A DNA stretch of 9,178 bases from Bacillota bacterium. GTDB lineage: Bacteria; Bacillota; Sulfobacillia; RBS10-35; JAJYVN01. Every line of letters begins with the position of its first letter. Position 1 is the stretch's first letter. The notes beneath the pieces were generated by a model. It was not told the DNA's origin. It saw only the letters and a list, made by a program, of their open reading frames with translations, and ran no database searches. Both the position numbers and the translations under genes were made by a program. The stretch lies in the NCBI GenBank assembly GCA_021827805.1, contig JAKAUG010000098.1, forward strand, positions 1 through 9,178, given 5' to 3'. Shown in pieces: positions 1 through 6,596 of this stretch.

Positions 1-666
1 CTTGCTGCGCACCCCTGTTGAGATGACGCCCATGATGGGCAGCACGACAAAGCAGGCCAGCGCCAGATCCCAGCGCAGGATCAGCATCACCAGCACGATG
101 CCCACCAGCAGAAAGATGTTGGCCAGCAGGCTGACGATGCCGTTGGTGAACAGATCGCCCAGGGCGTTGACGTCGTTGGTGACCCGCACGAGCACGCTGC
201 CGACCGAGCGCGCGTCGAAGAAGTTCAGGGAAAGCTCCTGGATGTGCCCATACAGGTGCCGCCGCAGGTCCATGAGCACGCGCTGCCCGAGCGTGGAGGT
301 GCGCCGTGTCTGCACCACGTTGGCGCCCCAGTTCACCACGTAGGAGAGGAGATAGGCCAGGGTCAGCAGATCGAGCCGCCGCATCCGCCCCATGTTCGGC
401 CCCTGGAGGATCACGTTGGTGGCCAGGCCCAGCAGAACTGGGCGCACGAGCTGGGTCAGCGTGCCCACCACCGTCGCGGCGGTGGCGCTGACCGCCAGGG
501 CCCCGTACGGTCGCACGTACGAGAGCAGCCGCCGCATCTGCGGCCAGTTGAAGGGGACGTCGACTTCCTCCTCGTCACGGTAGCGAAAGCGGTCCGGCCC
601 CTCGGGAGGAGTCGGGACATCTCCCAGCCAGGCGGAGAACCGGGCGCTCCAGGATCTAGGACCCAC
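1..666 (-). CDS. ABC exporter half-transporter, second subunit (5' part only, runs off the left edge)
   Basis: Reading down from 666, an open frame of 222 residues runs through the window edge without a stop. Residues 1-40 are an acidic cytoplasmic extension with the run RDEEEVD, followed by a typical type-I exporter transmembrane domain: hydrophobic segments near 56-82, 100-115, 170-195 and 200-217, and the family-typical stretch LSLNFFDARSVGSVLVRVTN at 145-164. The nucleotide-binding domain lies outside the window. I chose GTG at 666 because a perfect GGAGGTGA lies 8 bases upstream (675-682); GTG at 678 is in frame but would sit inside that Shine-Dalgarno sequence. The start overlaps the previous gene's stop by 11 bp, which suggests translational coupling and a 1:1 subunit ratio. 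By family logic this should be the catalytically competent partner of the degenerate subunit encoded just upstream. The substrate cannot be told. Confidence 0.9.
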   Translation of the reverse strand, partial: MGPRSWSARFSAWLGDVPTPPEGPDRFRYRDEEEVDVPFNWPQMRRLLSYVRPYGALAVSATAATVVGTLTQLVRPVLLGLATNVILQGPNMGRMRRLDLLTLAYLLSYVVNWGANVVQTRRTSTLGQRVLMDLRRHLYGHIQELSLNFFDARSVGSVLVRVTNDVNALGDLFTNGIVSLLANIFLLVGIVLVMLILRWDLALACFVVLPIMGVISTGVRSK

Positions 667-2440
667 CTTGGCGCTCACCTCCGCGCACGTGCCGGCCGAG
701 GCTCGCGGCGTCCCGAAACTGGATGTCGAAGATCTCGCGATACAGCCCACCATGGGCCAGCAGTTCTTCGTGCCGGCCGCGCTCCACGATTCGTCCGCCG
801 TCCAGAACGAGGATCTGGTCAGCCCGGCGCACCGAACTCAGCCGGTGGGCGATCAGGAAGGTGGTGCGTCCGGCCATGGCCGAGATCATGGCCTTCTGGA
901 TCTCGTACTCGGTCTCGAGGTCCACGCTGGAGGTGGCGTCGTCGAGGATGAGCACCCGGGGGTCATAGAGCACGGCGCGCGCCAGCGCGATGCGCTGCTT
1001 CTGTCCCCCGGAGAGCCCGAGGCCCCGCTCCCCCACCACGGTGTCATAGCCGTCGGGCAACTCGCGAATGAAGCCGTCCGCCTGAGCCATGCGGGCCGCC
1101 GCCTCCACCTCCTCACGCGTGGTGAGGGCACGACCGTAGCCGATGTTCTCGGCGATGCTGGCCGAGAACAAGAACGTCTCGCCGGGGACCATCCCGATCT
1201 GGCGGCGCAGGCTGTGCACGGTCCAATCCCGCACATCCCGCCCGTCCAGGCTGACGATTCCCTCCCGGCATTCGTAAAAACGCGCGATGAGGTTCACGAG
1301 TGAACTCTTGCCGGAGCCCGTCGGACCCACCAAGGCGATCACCGAGCCGGGAGGAGCGTCCAGGCTGACGTCGTCCAGCGCGGGCCGTCCCTGGGATCCG
1401 GGGTAGCGGAAGGTGACGCCCTCCAGGCGCACGTGCCCGCGGCAGCGCTCCGGTTCCAGGACCACGGCCAGAGGGCGGTCCTGCACCACATCCGGGGTCT
1501 CCAGGATCTCGCGCAAGCGCTGCTCGGCCGCGGAGGCCTGGGCCAGCAGGTTCACGAGAAACCCGAGCTGCTGGGTGGGACCGGTCAGGTAGCCGAGCAG
1601 CCCGAAAAAGGCGATCAGGTCGCCCACCGTGGTGCGCCCCAGGAGCACCTGGCGTCCACCCTGCCACAGAAGCACCACGGCGGCCAGGTTGCCGAGTAGC
1701 TGGATCAGGGGGATGTACTGCGCCTGATAGCGGGCGGCCACCAGGTTGCGCCGTCCGAACTCCTGGTTGGCCGTGCCGAACTTCTCAAGTTCGAAGGGCT
1801 CCCGGGCGAACGACTTGACCACGCGCACGGCCATGATGTTCTCCTGCACCACGGTCTGCAGGCGGCTCATGGCCTGGCGGATCGTGCTGTACACGGGCCG
1901 CACCAACTGGTCGAAGCGCAGCACCGACACGCCCAGAAAGGGCATGAAGACGAGGCTCAGCAGCGTGAGCCTCCAGTTGAGGGTGAACATGACGACCAGG
2001 CCGAAGCCCACATTGAACAGGAAGTTCCAGGCGCTGATCAGGCCCTGGCTCAGGTACATGCGCCAGGCTTCCACGTCCCCGGTGAGGCGCTGCATGAGGT
2101 TGCCGGTGTGCTCGTGGTCGTAGTACTCGAAGCCGTGGTACTGCAGCCGGGCATACAGGGCCTGGCGCAGGGCATAGGTGGCCTTCTGCCCATACATGCC
2201 CGCCTGGAAGGCCTGGATGAAGTTGAAGACCCCGCCCATGGCCGCCAGGGCGGGCATCCCCAGCACCACGACCCAGAGGTAGGCCCAGCGGTGCTCCTTG
2301 AGCACCACATCGAACAGGGCCCGGAGCAGATACACCCCGGCCAGGTTGCAGGCGGTCAGCAGGGCCAGAGCCACCACGGCCAGATACAGGGTGCGACGAT
2401 AGGGTCGGCGGAAGCTGTTGAGCCTGCCAAAGGTGCTCAT
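656..2440 (-). CDS. ABC exporter half-transporter with degenerate ATPase site, first subunit
   Basis: This 594-residue protein is a complete type-I exporter half: a membrane domain (about 15-300, six predicted helices) and a nucleotide-binding domain. Visible motifs are the A-loop Tyr346, Walker A GPTGSGKS (372-379), signature LSGGQKQR (476-483), Walker B RVLILDD (495-501), D-loop SSVD (504-507) and H-loop His532. Two key residues are changed. The catalytic Glu after Walker B is Asp501 (LILDD instead of LILDE), and the Q-loop glutamine is Gly420 (MVPGETF where families have VPQ-TF). Asp at the Glu position is the known mark of the degenerate subunit in heterodimeric exporters such as TM287/288, BmrCD and LmrCD. 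The next gene overlaps by 11 bp and encodes the likely partner. I place the start at ATG 2440 (MSTFGRLNSFRRPYRR) because family members begin at this point. An in-frame ATG at 2482 adds 14 residues, and neither start has an ideally spaced Shine-Dalgarno sequence. The exported substrate is unknown; multidrug-like export is the usual guess. Confidence 0.95.
   Translation of the reverse strand: MSTFGRLNSFRRPYRRTLYLAVVALALLTACNLAGVYLLRALFDVVLKEHRWAYLWVVVLGMPALAAMGGVFNFIQAFQAGMYGQKATYALRQALYARLQYHGFEYYDHEHTGNLMQRLTGDVEAWRMYLSQGLISAWNFLFNVGFGLVVMFTLNWRLTLLSLVFMPFLGVSVLRFDQLVRPVYSTIRQAMSRLQTVVQENIMAVRVVKSFAREPFELEKFGTANQEFGRRNLVAARYQAQYIPLIQLLGNLAAVVLLWQGGRQVLLGRTTVGDLIAFFGLLGYLTGPTQQLGFLVNLLAQASAAEQRLREILETPDVVQDRPLAVVLEPERCRGHVRLEGVTFRYPGSQGRPALDDVSLDAPPGSVIALVGPTGSGKSSLVNLIARFYECREGIVSLDGRDVRDWTVHSLRRQIGMVPGETFLFSASIAENIGYGRALTTREEVEAAARMAQADGFIRELPDGYDTVVGERGLGLSGGQKQRIALARAVLYDPRVLILDDATSSVDLETEYEIQKAMISAMAGRTTFLIAHRLSSVRRADQILVLDGGRIVERGRHEELLAHGGLYREIFDIQFRDAASLGRHVRGGERQGGS
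675..682 (-). promoter_or_regulatory. Shine-Dalgarno sequence of the second ABC subunit, inside the preceding gene
   Basis: On the minus strand this reads GGAGGTGA, fully complementary to the 16S rRNA tail core, 8 bases before GTG at 666. It lies within the last codons of the first ABC subunit. It decides the start of the partial gene and supports coupled translation of the pair. Confidence 0.7.
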
Positions 2441-2462
2441 CAGTGAGCCTGGTGCACCTCCC

Positions 2463-2480
2463 GGGGTCGAGCAAGACCCC
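2463..2480 (-). other. Perfect 6-bp stem hairpin in the ABC leader
   Basis: GGGGTC and GACCCC flank a 6-base loop. If translation starts at 2440 this lies in the leader; if at 2482 it covers the first codons. It precedes a GGGAGGTG at about 2454-2461 that is rather far (16 bases) from ATG 2440. Short GC stems arise easily by chance at this base composition. Confidence 0.3.
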
Positions 2481-2507
2481 ATGCCGCTTCGCCCATCCCG
2501 CCGTGTT

Positions 2508-2525
2508 CCCTGCCGCCTGGCAGGG
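2508..2525 (-). other. Intercistronic hairpin after the DUF4129 gene
   Basis: CCCTGCC and GGCAGGG form a perfect 7-bp stem with a 4-base loop, beginning 2 bases after the stop codon at 2528-2530. No T-run follows in the direction of transcription, so it is not a standard intrinsic terminator. It could partly attenuate read-through or set an RNA-processing boundary between the DUF58/DUF4129 part and the ABC part of the operon. Confidence 0.4.
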
Positions 2526-2527
2526 TC

Positions 2528-4075
2528 TCAACGGCCCCAGATGCGCGCCCCGAATCCGCTCAGGTTGCGCAGGAGCCGCTGCAGTGCCTGCCGCGCCAAC
2601 TGCGCCAGGGATTGGTCCACGGGGTGGTCGCTGTAGCGCGCCTCCTCATAGGCACGGGTCAGGGATTGGGCCTCGTCCGCCTGCACGTCCAAGATCGGCC
2701 CCAACCGCCGCTGATAGGCGTCCGGGCTCTCGGCGGGTTCCCGGCGGTAGCCGGAGCCGGCCGCCGCCCGCAGAAAGCGCCGGTAGGCGGCCCGCACGAT
2801 GCGGCGGGGATCCATGAGGCCCGCCAACAGGCCCGGACCGCCAGCTGGCGCCCCGCCGTCGCCGACGCCATGGCGCCCGACCTCCTTCTCATCCTCGGCC
2901 AGATGCTCCTCGCCCACCCCCTGCCAACGCTCAAACCACTTCCAGAACTGCAGCAGCGCCGCCAGCGACTCCCACAGTCGCTGCCAGAAGACGCTCCAGC
3001 CCCCGCCGCCCCCGCCGAGGCGGTTGCGCAGGTAGGCCAGGATGAGCACAACGATCACCGCGGGGATCATGAGGGGCGCGAGCAGGCGGAGCAGGACCGC
3101 GCCAAGCACCGCATTGGCCCCGTGCGCCAGGGCCGCGAGCACCGCCAGGGCGCCGTGCGCCGCGGCAGGCGCGTTGTGTACGGCCGGCAGCGGCCGAGAG
3201 GGCAGCGTGCCGGTGGATGCCGAGGTCAGGGGCGCGCTCGGGTGGCTCGCCGCGCTGGGCGGGGGGACACCCTGGTTGGTCTGCGCGTGGCCTGGCGCGA
3301 GCAGCCAGTGCAGGAACTGCATCGGGAGGTCGAAGAACCGGCGCGAGAAGATCGGGGGCAGGGCGGGCACCAGGGAGGCCACCAGGATGATCAGCGCGCT
3401 CACCGCCGCCACGCCGCGCCAGGCCCGCATGCGGTCGGCGCTCCCCCAGTGGAAGCCGCCATCCGCGCTGAGGCGTTCGGCCGAATCCATCCTCGCCCCG
3501 GCCACCAGGACGAGCCCCCCGGCCGTCATGGCCGCGAGCAGTCCGGTGGCGCCCCACCCGTGGAGTCTGGTGGCCCCCAGGGCGGAGACCACCCAGGTCT
3601 CGAGCACGATCCGTCGGGTCTCCGGACCCTGCCGCCCCCAGTCGCCGCCGCGGTATTCGCCATACAGGCGCACGGCGGGCGCGAGGTGCGCCCCGAGGGT
3701 CTCGGCCGCCCGCGCCGCCAGGGCGAGCAGGAGCACCGCGGCGAGCCCTCCATACAGGTGGTGGCGCGGCGCGGTGGCACCGACGGCGGCGGCGCCGCAG
3801 AGGACCAGGCCCAGGGCCACGGGTCGCCACCAGTCGGGGGGACGGGAGGGGCTGATTCTGATCGTGGCGGCCAGGGAGAACTCCACGAGCCCGACGACAA
3901 GCGCCGCCGCGGTCAGCACGGGCCAGGGCGGGGCGGCGCTCGGCAGGAGCCGCTGCCAGGCCAGACCGAGCAGTGCGAGGGAGCCGCCGAGCAGCAGGGC
4001 GGTGCCGCCCATGGCCCATCCCGCGCCGCTCCCCTTCGGGCCAGGGCCATCAGGGCTAGCGGAAGGCGAGTCCAT
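2528..4075 (-). CDS. Multi-pass membrane protein with C-terminal DUF4129 domain
   Basis: The protein has 515 residues. Hydrophobic stretches near 22-45, 51-71, 87-122, 161-192, 221-242 and 308-349 indicate a polytopic membrane protein. A Pro/Ser/Ala-rich linker (about 263-305) and a Gly run (354-359) separate the parts. The C-terminal cytoplasmic region (about 422-510) carries the DUF4129 pattern: YRRFLRAAAGSGYRREPAES, then DAYQRRLG, then LTRAYEEARYSDHP. DUF4129 normally forms the tail of TgpA-like transglutaminases or a separate protein beside DUF58 genes. Here no transglutaminase core (Cys-His-Asp region) is visible, so this is the stand-alone type. I chose ATG 4075 over ATG 4117 because GGAGGTG (4086-4092) lies 10 bases before it; the resulting overlap with the DUF58 gene is 20 bp. 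The pair probably acts together at the cell envelope. The biochemical role is unknown. Confidence 0.85.
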   Translation of the reverse strand: MDSPSASPDGPGPKGSGAGWAMGGTALLLGGSLALLGLAWQRLLPSAAPPWPVLTAAALVVGLVEFSLAATIRISPSRPPDWWRPVALGLVLCGAAAVGATAPRHHLYGGLAAVLLLALAARAAETLGAHLAPAVRLYGEYRGGDWGRQGPETRRIVLETWVVSALGATRLHGWGATGLLAAMTAGGLVLVAGARMDSAERLSADGGFHWGSADRMRAWRGVAAVSALIILVASLVPALPPIFSRRFFDLPMQFLHWLLAPGHAQTNQGVPPPSAASHPSAPLTSASTGTLPSRPLPAVHNAPAAAHGALAVLAALAHGANAVLGAVLLRLLAPLMIPAVIVVLILAYLRNRLGGGGGGWSVFWQRLWESLAALLQFWKWFERWQGVGEEHLAEDEKEVGRHGVGDGGAPAGGPGLLAGLMDPRRIVRAAYRRFLRAAAGSGYRREPAESPDAYQRRLGPILDVQADEAQSLTRAYEEARYSDHPVDQSLAQLARQALQRLLRNLSGFGARIWGR

Positions 4076-5336
4076 CCCGCGTATGCACCTCCAGCACCTG
4101 GGGCACGCGTGCCCCACTGAGCTCGGCGGGCCGACCCATGCGGCGCTCCAGAACCAGCAGGGTCACGGGATGTCCGTGCGCGACCCAGACGGCGGCGAGC
4201 CCCCAGAGCTCGGGAGTGTCTCGGGGCACCAGGGCCACCACCCGAGCGCCCCAGGGCAGCCGCTGGCCGTCCTGGCGCAGGCGACCAACGAAGTCTCCGC
4301 CCTCGGCGTGGCGGACGGCGGCCAGCAGCTCCAGCACCCGCAGGGCCTGCCCGTGATCGGAACGAGGCGCGAGGCGGAACCAGTCGGGCTTGGATGTCCC
4401 CTCCCCGCCATACAGGCTCCGTTCCTGCAGCGCCCCCCACACCGCCAGGCCCACAGGCCGGTGATGGCGCTGCTCATCCCAGGTCAGCGCGCCGGCGATG
4501 GAGATGGCCTGCTCCGTCAGCTCCCGGCGCGAGATGGGATCCCAGTCAGGCGTGTTCAGGTCCAGAAAGATCCAGGTCGCGGACTCACGCACGGGGGGCA
4601 ACTCGCGCACCACCAGATTCCCCACGCGGGCCGAGGCCTTCCAGGCGATGCTGCGCAGAGAGTCGCCACTCTGATACGGACGCAGGCCGACGGGCAACTC
4701 CTCGCGGAACGGGCTGGACACGTCCCGGCGGGGGCCCATCGGCAGCCTGCGCCGGGCGGGGAATTCCGGCAGATCCGGCAGCACCGGATAGATCACCAGC
4801 CGGCCGCGGGCCCGCACGTCCGCAATCTCTTCAAACAGGCCGAACCAGTCCGAGAGCACCACCCGGGTGTCCCCCAACCGGTACACGCCTCGCCGCAGCC
4901 CGGTGATCTCGAAGCGATAGCGGTGCACGGCGTGCGCTCCCAGGGTCAGCACCCGCCGGAAGCGGCAGTGCACGCCCTCAGGTAGGCGCAGATCGAGCAG
5001 CAGCAGGGGTACGGGCCAACGCGAGCGGTTGACGACGGTCACCTCGACCCGCGCGCGGCCGCCGACAAAGGCGTGGTCGTCCACGAAGCGGTAGGAGAGC
5101 CCGAGTCCGCGGGCGCCCGCGCCCACCGCGACCTGGGAAACCCAGAGGGTGAGACCCAACACCAGCAGAAGAAAGTCCGCCCCGCGCCCGCCCAGGACCA
5201 GCGTGAGAACGACGGCCGCGATCAGGGCCCGCGGCCACGTCAGAAAGATCCTGGTCGCTTCCTCCAGCGAGACGCTGGGTGCCGCCTGGCCCTCGGGCTC
5301 GCCGCCCGACCAGGAACCGGCAGCCGCGCGGATCAT
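4056..5336 (-). CDS. DUF58 domain-containing protein
   Basis: The protein has 426 residues. Two adjacent hydrophobic segments (about 35-50 and 53-70) form an N-terminal membrane hairpin. A beta-rich region follows (about 78-165, including the family-like phrase GVYRLGDTRVVLSDWFGLF at 149-167). The DUF58 signature lies at 218-237 (LRPYQSGDSLR then IAWKASAR), followed within about 10 residues by LVVRE. The vWA-like part starts at FLDLN (257-261), where a full DxSxS metal site is not seen. DUF58 proteins are typically encoded beside a MoxR-type AAA ATPase and a transglutaminase/DUF4129 protein, and are thought to act in envelope assembly. Here only the DUF4129 partner is present. The start at ATG 5336 has a GGGGGGA about 6 bases upstream. 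The end overlaps the DUF4129 gene by 20 bp. The family call is firm; the function is not known. Confidence 0.92.
   Translation of the reverse strand: MIRAAAGSWSGGEPEGQAAPSVSLEEATRIFLTWPRALIAAVVLTLVLGGRGADFLLLVLGLTLWVSQVAVGAGARGLGLSYRFVDDHAFVGGRARVEVTVVNRSRWPVPLLLLDLRLPEGVHCRFRRVLTLGAHAVHRYRFEITGLRRGVYRLGDTRVVLSDWFGLFEEIADVRARGRLVIYPVLPDLPEFPARRRLPMGPRRDVSSPFREELPVGLRPYQSGDSLRSIAWKASARVGNLVVRELPPVRESATWIFLDLNTPDWDPISRRELTEQAISIAGALTWDEQRHHRPVGLAVWGALQERSLYGGEGTSKPDWFRLAPRSDHGQALRVLELLAAVRHAEGGDFVGRLRQDGQRLPWGARVVALVPRDTPELWGLAAVWVAHGHPVTLLVLERRMGRPAELSGARVPQVLEVHTRDGLAFR
4086..4092 (-). promoter_or_regulatory. Shine-Dalgarno sequence deciding the DUF4129 gene start
   Basis: GGAGGTG on the minus strand, 10 bases before ATG 4075 and inside the end of the DUF58 gene. 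It favours 4075 over the in-frame ATG at 4117, which has no comparable site. Confidence 0.6.
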
Positions 5337-5411
5337 CGGATTCCCCCCGCCCAGTGCTTCGCCCTGGGTTCACCGCTTCCTGGCGCTTCCGCTACCGCAA
5401 CGAGCAAACGA

Positions 5412-6029
5412 TCATCGGAAGGAATCCGCGCCGGCCGCCGCCAGATGCCCCCCCTCGTTGAGGCGCACCACCCGCACCCGCCCGTCCTCAAGGACCAGGT
5501 GGTGGATCGCAGCGTTGTCCTGCTCAAAACGCACCGCGGGAGGCGTCCCAAGCCAGGCAGCCAGAAGGTAGGCGTTGAGGTTCCCATGGCCGATGACGAC
5601 CAGCGGCCCGCGCCGCGCGGCCGCGGTCAGCCGCCGGACCAGGTTCGCGGCCCGGTCCCGGGCCTGGGCCTCGCTCTCCGGGCCGGGGGTCCCGGGCCAA
5701 CGCATCCGCGGCGCCCAGCGGACCTGCGGAAAACGGCGCCGGAGCTCGGGCAGCGGCAGCCCGTCGTCCGGGTGCGCCCGGTGCGCCTCGGCCAGATCCT
5801 CCCAGACCTCCCAGGGACAACCGGTTCGGGCGGCCAGAGGCCCTGCGGTCTCGAGCGCCCTCAGCAGGGGGCTTGAGAGGAGCAGCGCGGGCCGACGGGC
5901 GCTGAGCGGGCGCGCCAACATCTCGGCCTGCGCCTGCCCCAGGGCGGTCAGCGGTGGGTCCGGGCGGTGCTCCGCGACCGGCAACAGGTTGTTCTCGGAC
6001 TGCCCATGTCGGCAGAGATAAATGTCCAC
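5412..6029 (-). CDS. Histidine phosphatase superfamily (phosphoglycerate-mutase-like) protein
   Basis: The protein has 205 residues with the complete catalytic set of this superfamily: the phospho-accepting RHG motif at 7-9 (CRHGQSENN), Arg57 in SSPLLRALETA, an acidic residue near 78-81 (WEDLAEAH) and the second histidine His148 in VVIGHGN. The C-terminal stretch FEQDNAAIHHLVLEDG (168-183) is also typical. Members remove phosphate from small metabolites, sugars, nucleotides or proteins, and sequence alone does not give the substrate. I chose GTG 6029 because RHG then falls at the usual residue 7-9; the frame stays open to 6239 but that extension is low-complexity and overlaps the previous gene. 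GGAG lies 10 bases before GTG. The stop of the IscA-like gene (TGA, 6031-6033) precedes this start by 1 bp, so the two are co-translated. A 75-bp gap separates it from the DUF58 gene. Confidence 0.9.
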   Translation of the reverse strand: MDIYLCRHGQSENNLLPVAEHRPDPPLTALGQAQAEMLARPLSARRPALLLSSPLLRALETAGPLAARTGCPWEVWEDLAEAHRAHPDDGLPLPELRRRFPQVRWAPRMRWPGTPGPESEAQARDRAANLVRRLTAAARRGPLVVIGHGNLNAYLLAAWLGTPPAVRFEQDNAAIHHLVLEDGRVRVVRLNEGGHLAAAGADSFR

Positions 6030-6030
6030 C

Positions 6031-6312
6031 TCAGAGCTGCTCCAGCTCAAGCCAGGCGCCAAAGCGCCCGCGCCCCACGCCGATGCGGAAGCGTCCCGCG
6101 AGCGTGGGTGCGATGGCGAAGGCAATGCCCTCGACCTGGAGCATCTGGTCCCCGGGTTCAGCCGCGCCGGGCGCGGCCACCGGACGGCGCAGTCCGCAGC
6201 TGCCGACGCCGATGCGGATGCAGTCCGGCCGCTCTCCATCCAGACGATCGGCCTTGAGCAGCTCGCGGCACTCGGCCACCGCCTCCGGCGTCAGCTGGAT
6301 TCGATCCTCCAT
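6031..6312 (-). CDS. Small IscA/HesB-fold (iron-sulfur biogenesis-like) protein lacking the C-terminal Cys pair
   Basis: The 93-residue protein begins IQLTPEAVAECRELLKA (5-21), which matches the opening helix of A-type carriers (consensus ItlTp-Aa--l--ll). It continues with CIRIGVGSCGLRRP (31-44), the place of the first conserved Cys (GG-CsG in IscA), then GDQMLQVEGIAFAIAP (54-69), matching the D-vv-vdG-ivvd strand. The usual CGCG motif near the C-terminus is absent; that region reads GRGRFGAW. Cys15, Cys31 and Cys39 remain. So it has the fold but probably not canonical [2Fe-2S] scaffold chemistry. An alternative home is the CC/Se-motif HesB-like small protein group. The start is ATG 6312, with AGGTGA (6319-6324) 6 bases upstream; a TTG at 6318 is less likely. 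It is the first gene of the run and directly abuts the phosphatase gene. No convincing promoter is visible upstream. Confidence 0.75.
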   Translation of the reverse strand: MEDRIQLTPEAVAECRELLKADRLDGERPDCIRIGVGSCGLRRPVAAPGAAEPGDQMLQVEGIAFAIAPTLAGRFRIGVGRGRFGAWLELEQL

Positions 6313-6326
6313 GCCCAATCACCTGG

Positions 6327-6596
6327 TTAGAACATGTGTACAAACCGATTGCTCGGCCTTCCACACGTCCGCTCGACCAGGTTTTCTCCCCTTTCGGCCC
6401 GAGATTTGCCCCTCGCGGGGCATCGGCGACAGGCAAACACGCGATTCGGGGCAGCACGTGCCGCACATGTCGGAACGCCCACCCGAGCCCGAGGGCCATG
6501 CGCGGCTCTCGTCCTTTGCCAGGAGCGACCCGGCCGCGTGCGTCCGGCCCCCGTTGGGTCCCCGGCGGCCGGTCAGGCGACCCCTGCGGGTTTTCC
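6327..6596 (-). pseudogene. tnpB: Remnant of IS607/IS605-type TnpB, C-terminal zinc ribbon only
   Basis: One minus frame, open from a TGA at about 6570 to TAA at 6327-6329, contains the pattern of a TnpB zinc ribbon: VPTCAARAAPNRVFACRRC, then PARGKSRAERGENLVER (about 6477-6372). This parallels the consensus tCp-CG---p-NR---f-C--CG---hAD-nAa-Nl. The second Cys of the first knuckle is Arg and the second knuckle is CRRC. TnpB is the RNA-guided nuclease of IS200/IS605 and IS607 elements and is about 400 residues; here only about 50 residues are recognisable, with no RuvC DED motifs seen. It lies downstream of the TnpA remnant in the right order and strand. The frame ends 15 bases before the IscA-like gene. 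The exact upstream boundary is uncertain. Confidence 0.5.

Noticed and set aside
2612..4985. Long plus-strand open frames (502 and 647 codons) across the DUF4129 and DUF58 genes
   Set aside because: They are antisense to genes with clear family signatures, their translations are Arg/Gly/Pro-rich without domains, and such mirror frames are expected at this GC content.
5337..5411. Possible terminator or promoter in the 75-bp gap between phosphatase and DUF58 genes
   Set aside because: Only a 5-bp CCCAG/CTGGG stem with a 9-base loop and two GGAAGCG copies are seen, with no T-run and no clear -35/-10 pair.
6019..6033. Possible selenocysteine read-through of the TGA that ends the HesB-like gene
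   Set aside because: The codons after TGA belong to the histidine phosphatase start region, no Cys-homologous position is known there, and the phosphatase GTG follows after 1 bp.
6030..6239. Extended start for the histidine phosphatase at 6239
   Set aside because: The extra 70 residues are low-complexity and overlap the IscA-like gene, and the RHG motif falls at its usual place when starting at GTG 6029.
6330..6341. GAACATGTGTAC upstream of the IscA-like gene, resembling a Gram-positive LexA box (GAAC-N4-GTTC)
   Set aside because: The second half is GTAC rather than GTTC, the symmetry has two mismatched pairs, and it lies inside the TnpB remnant. One imperfect site is not enough.
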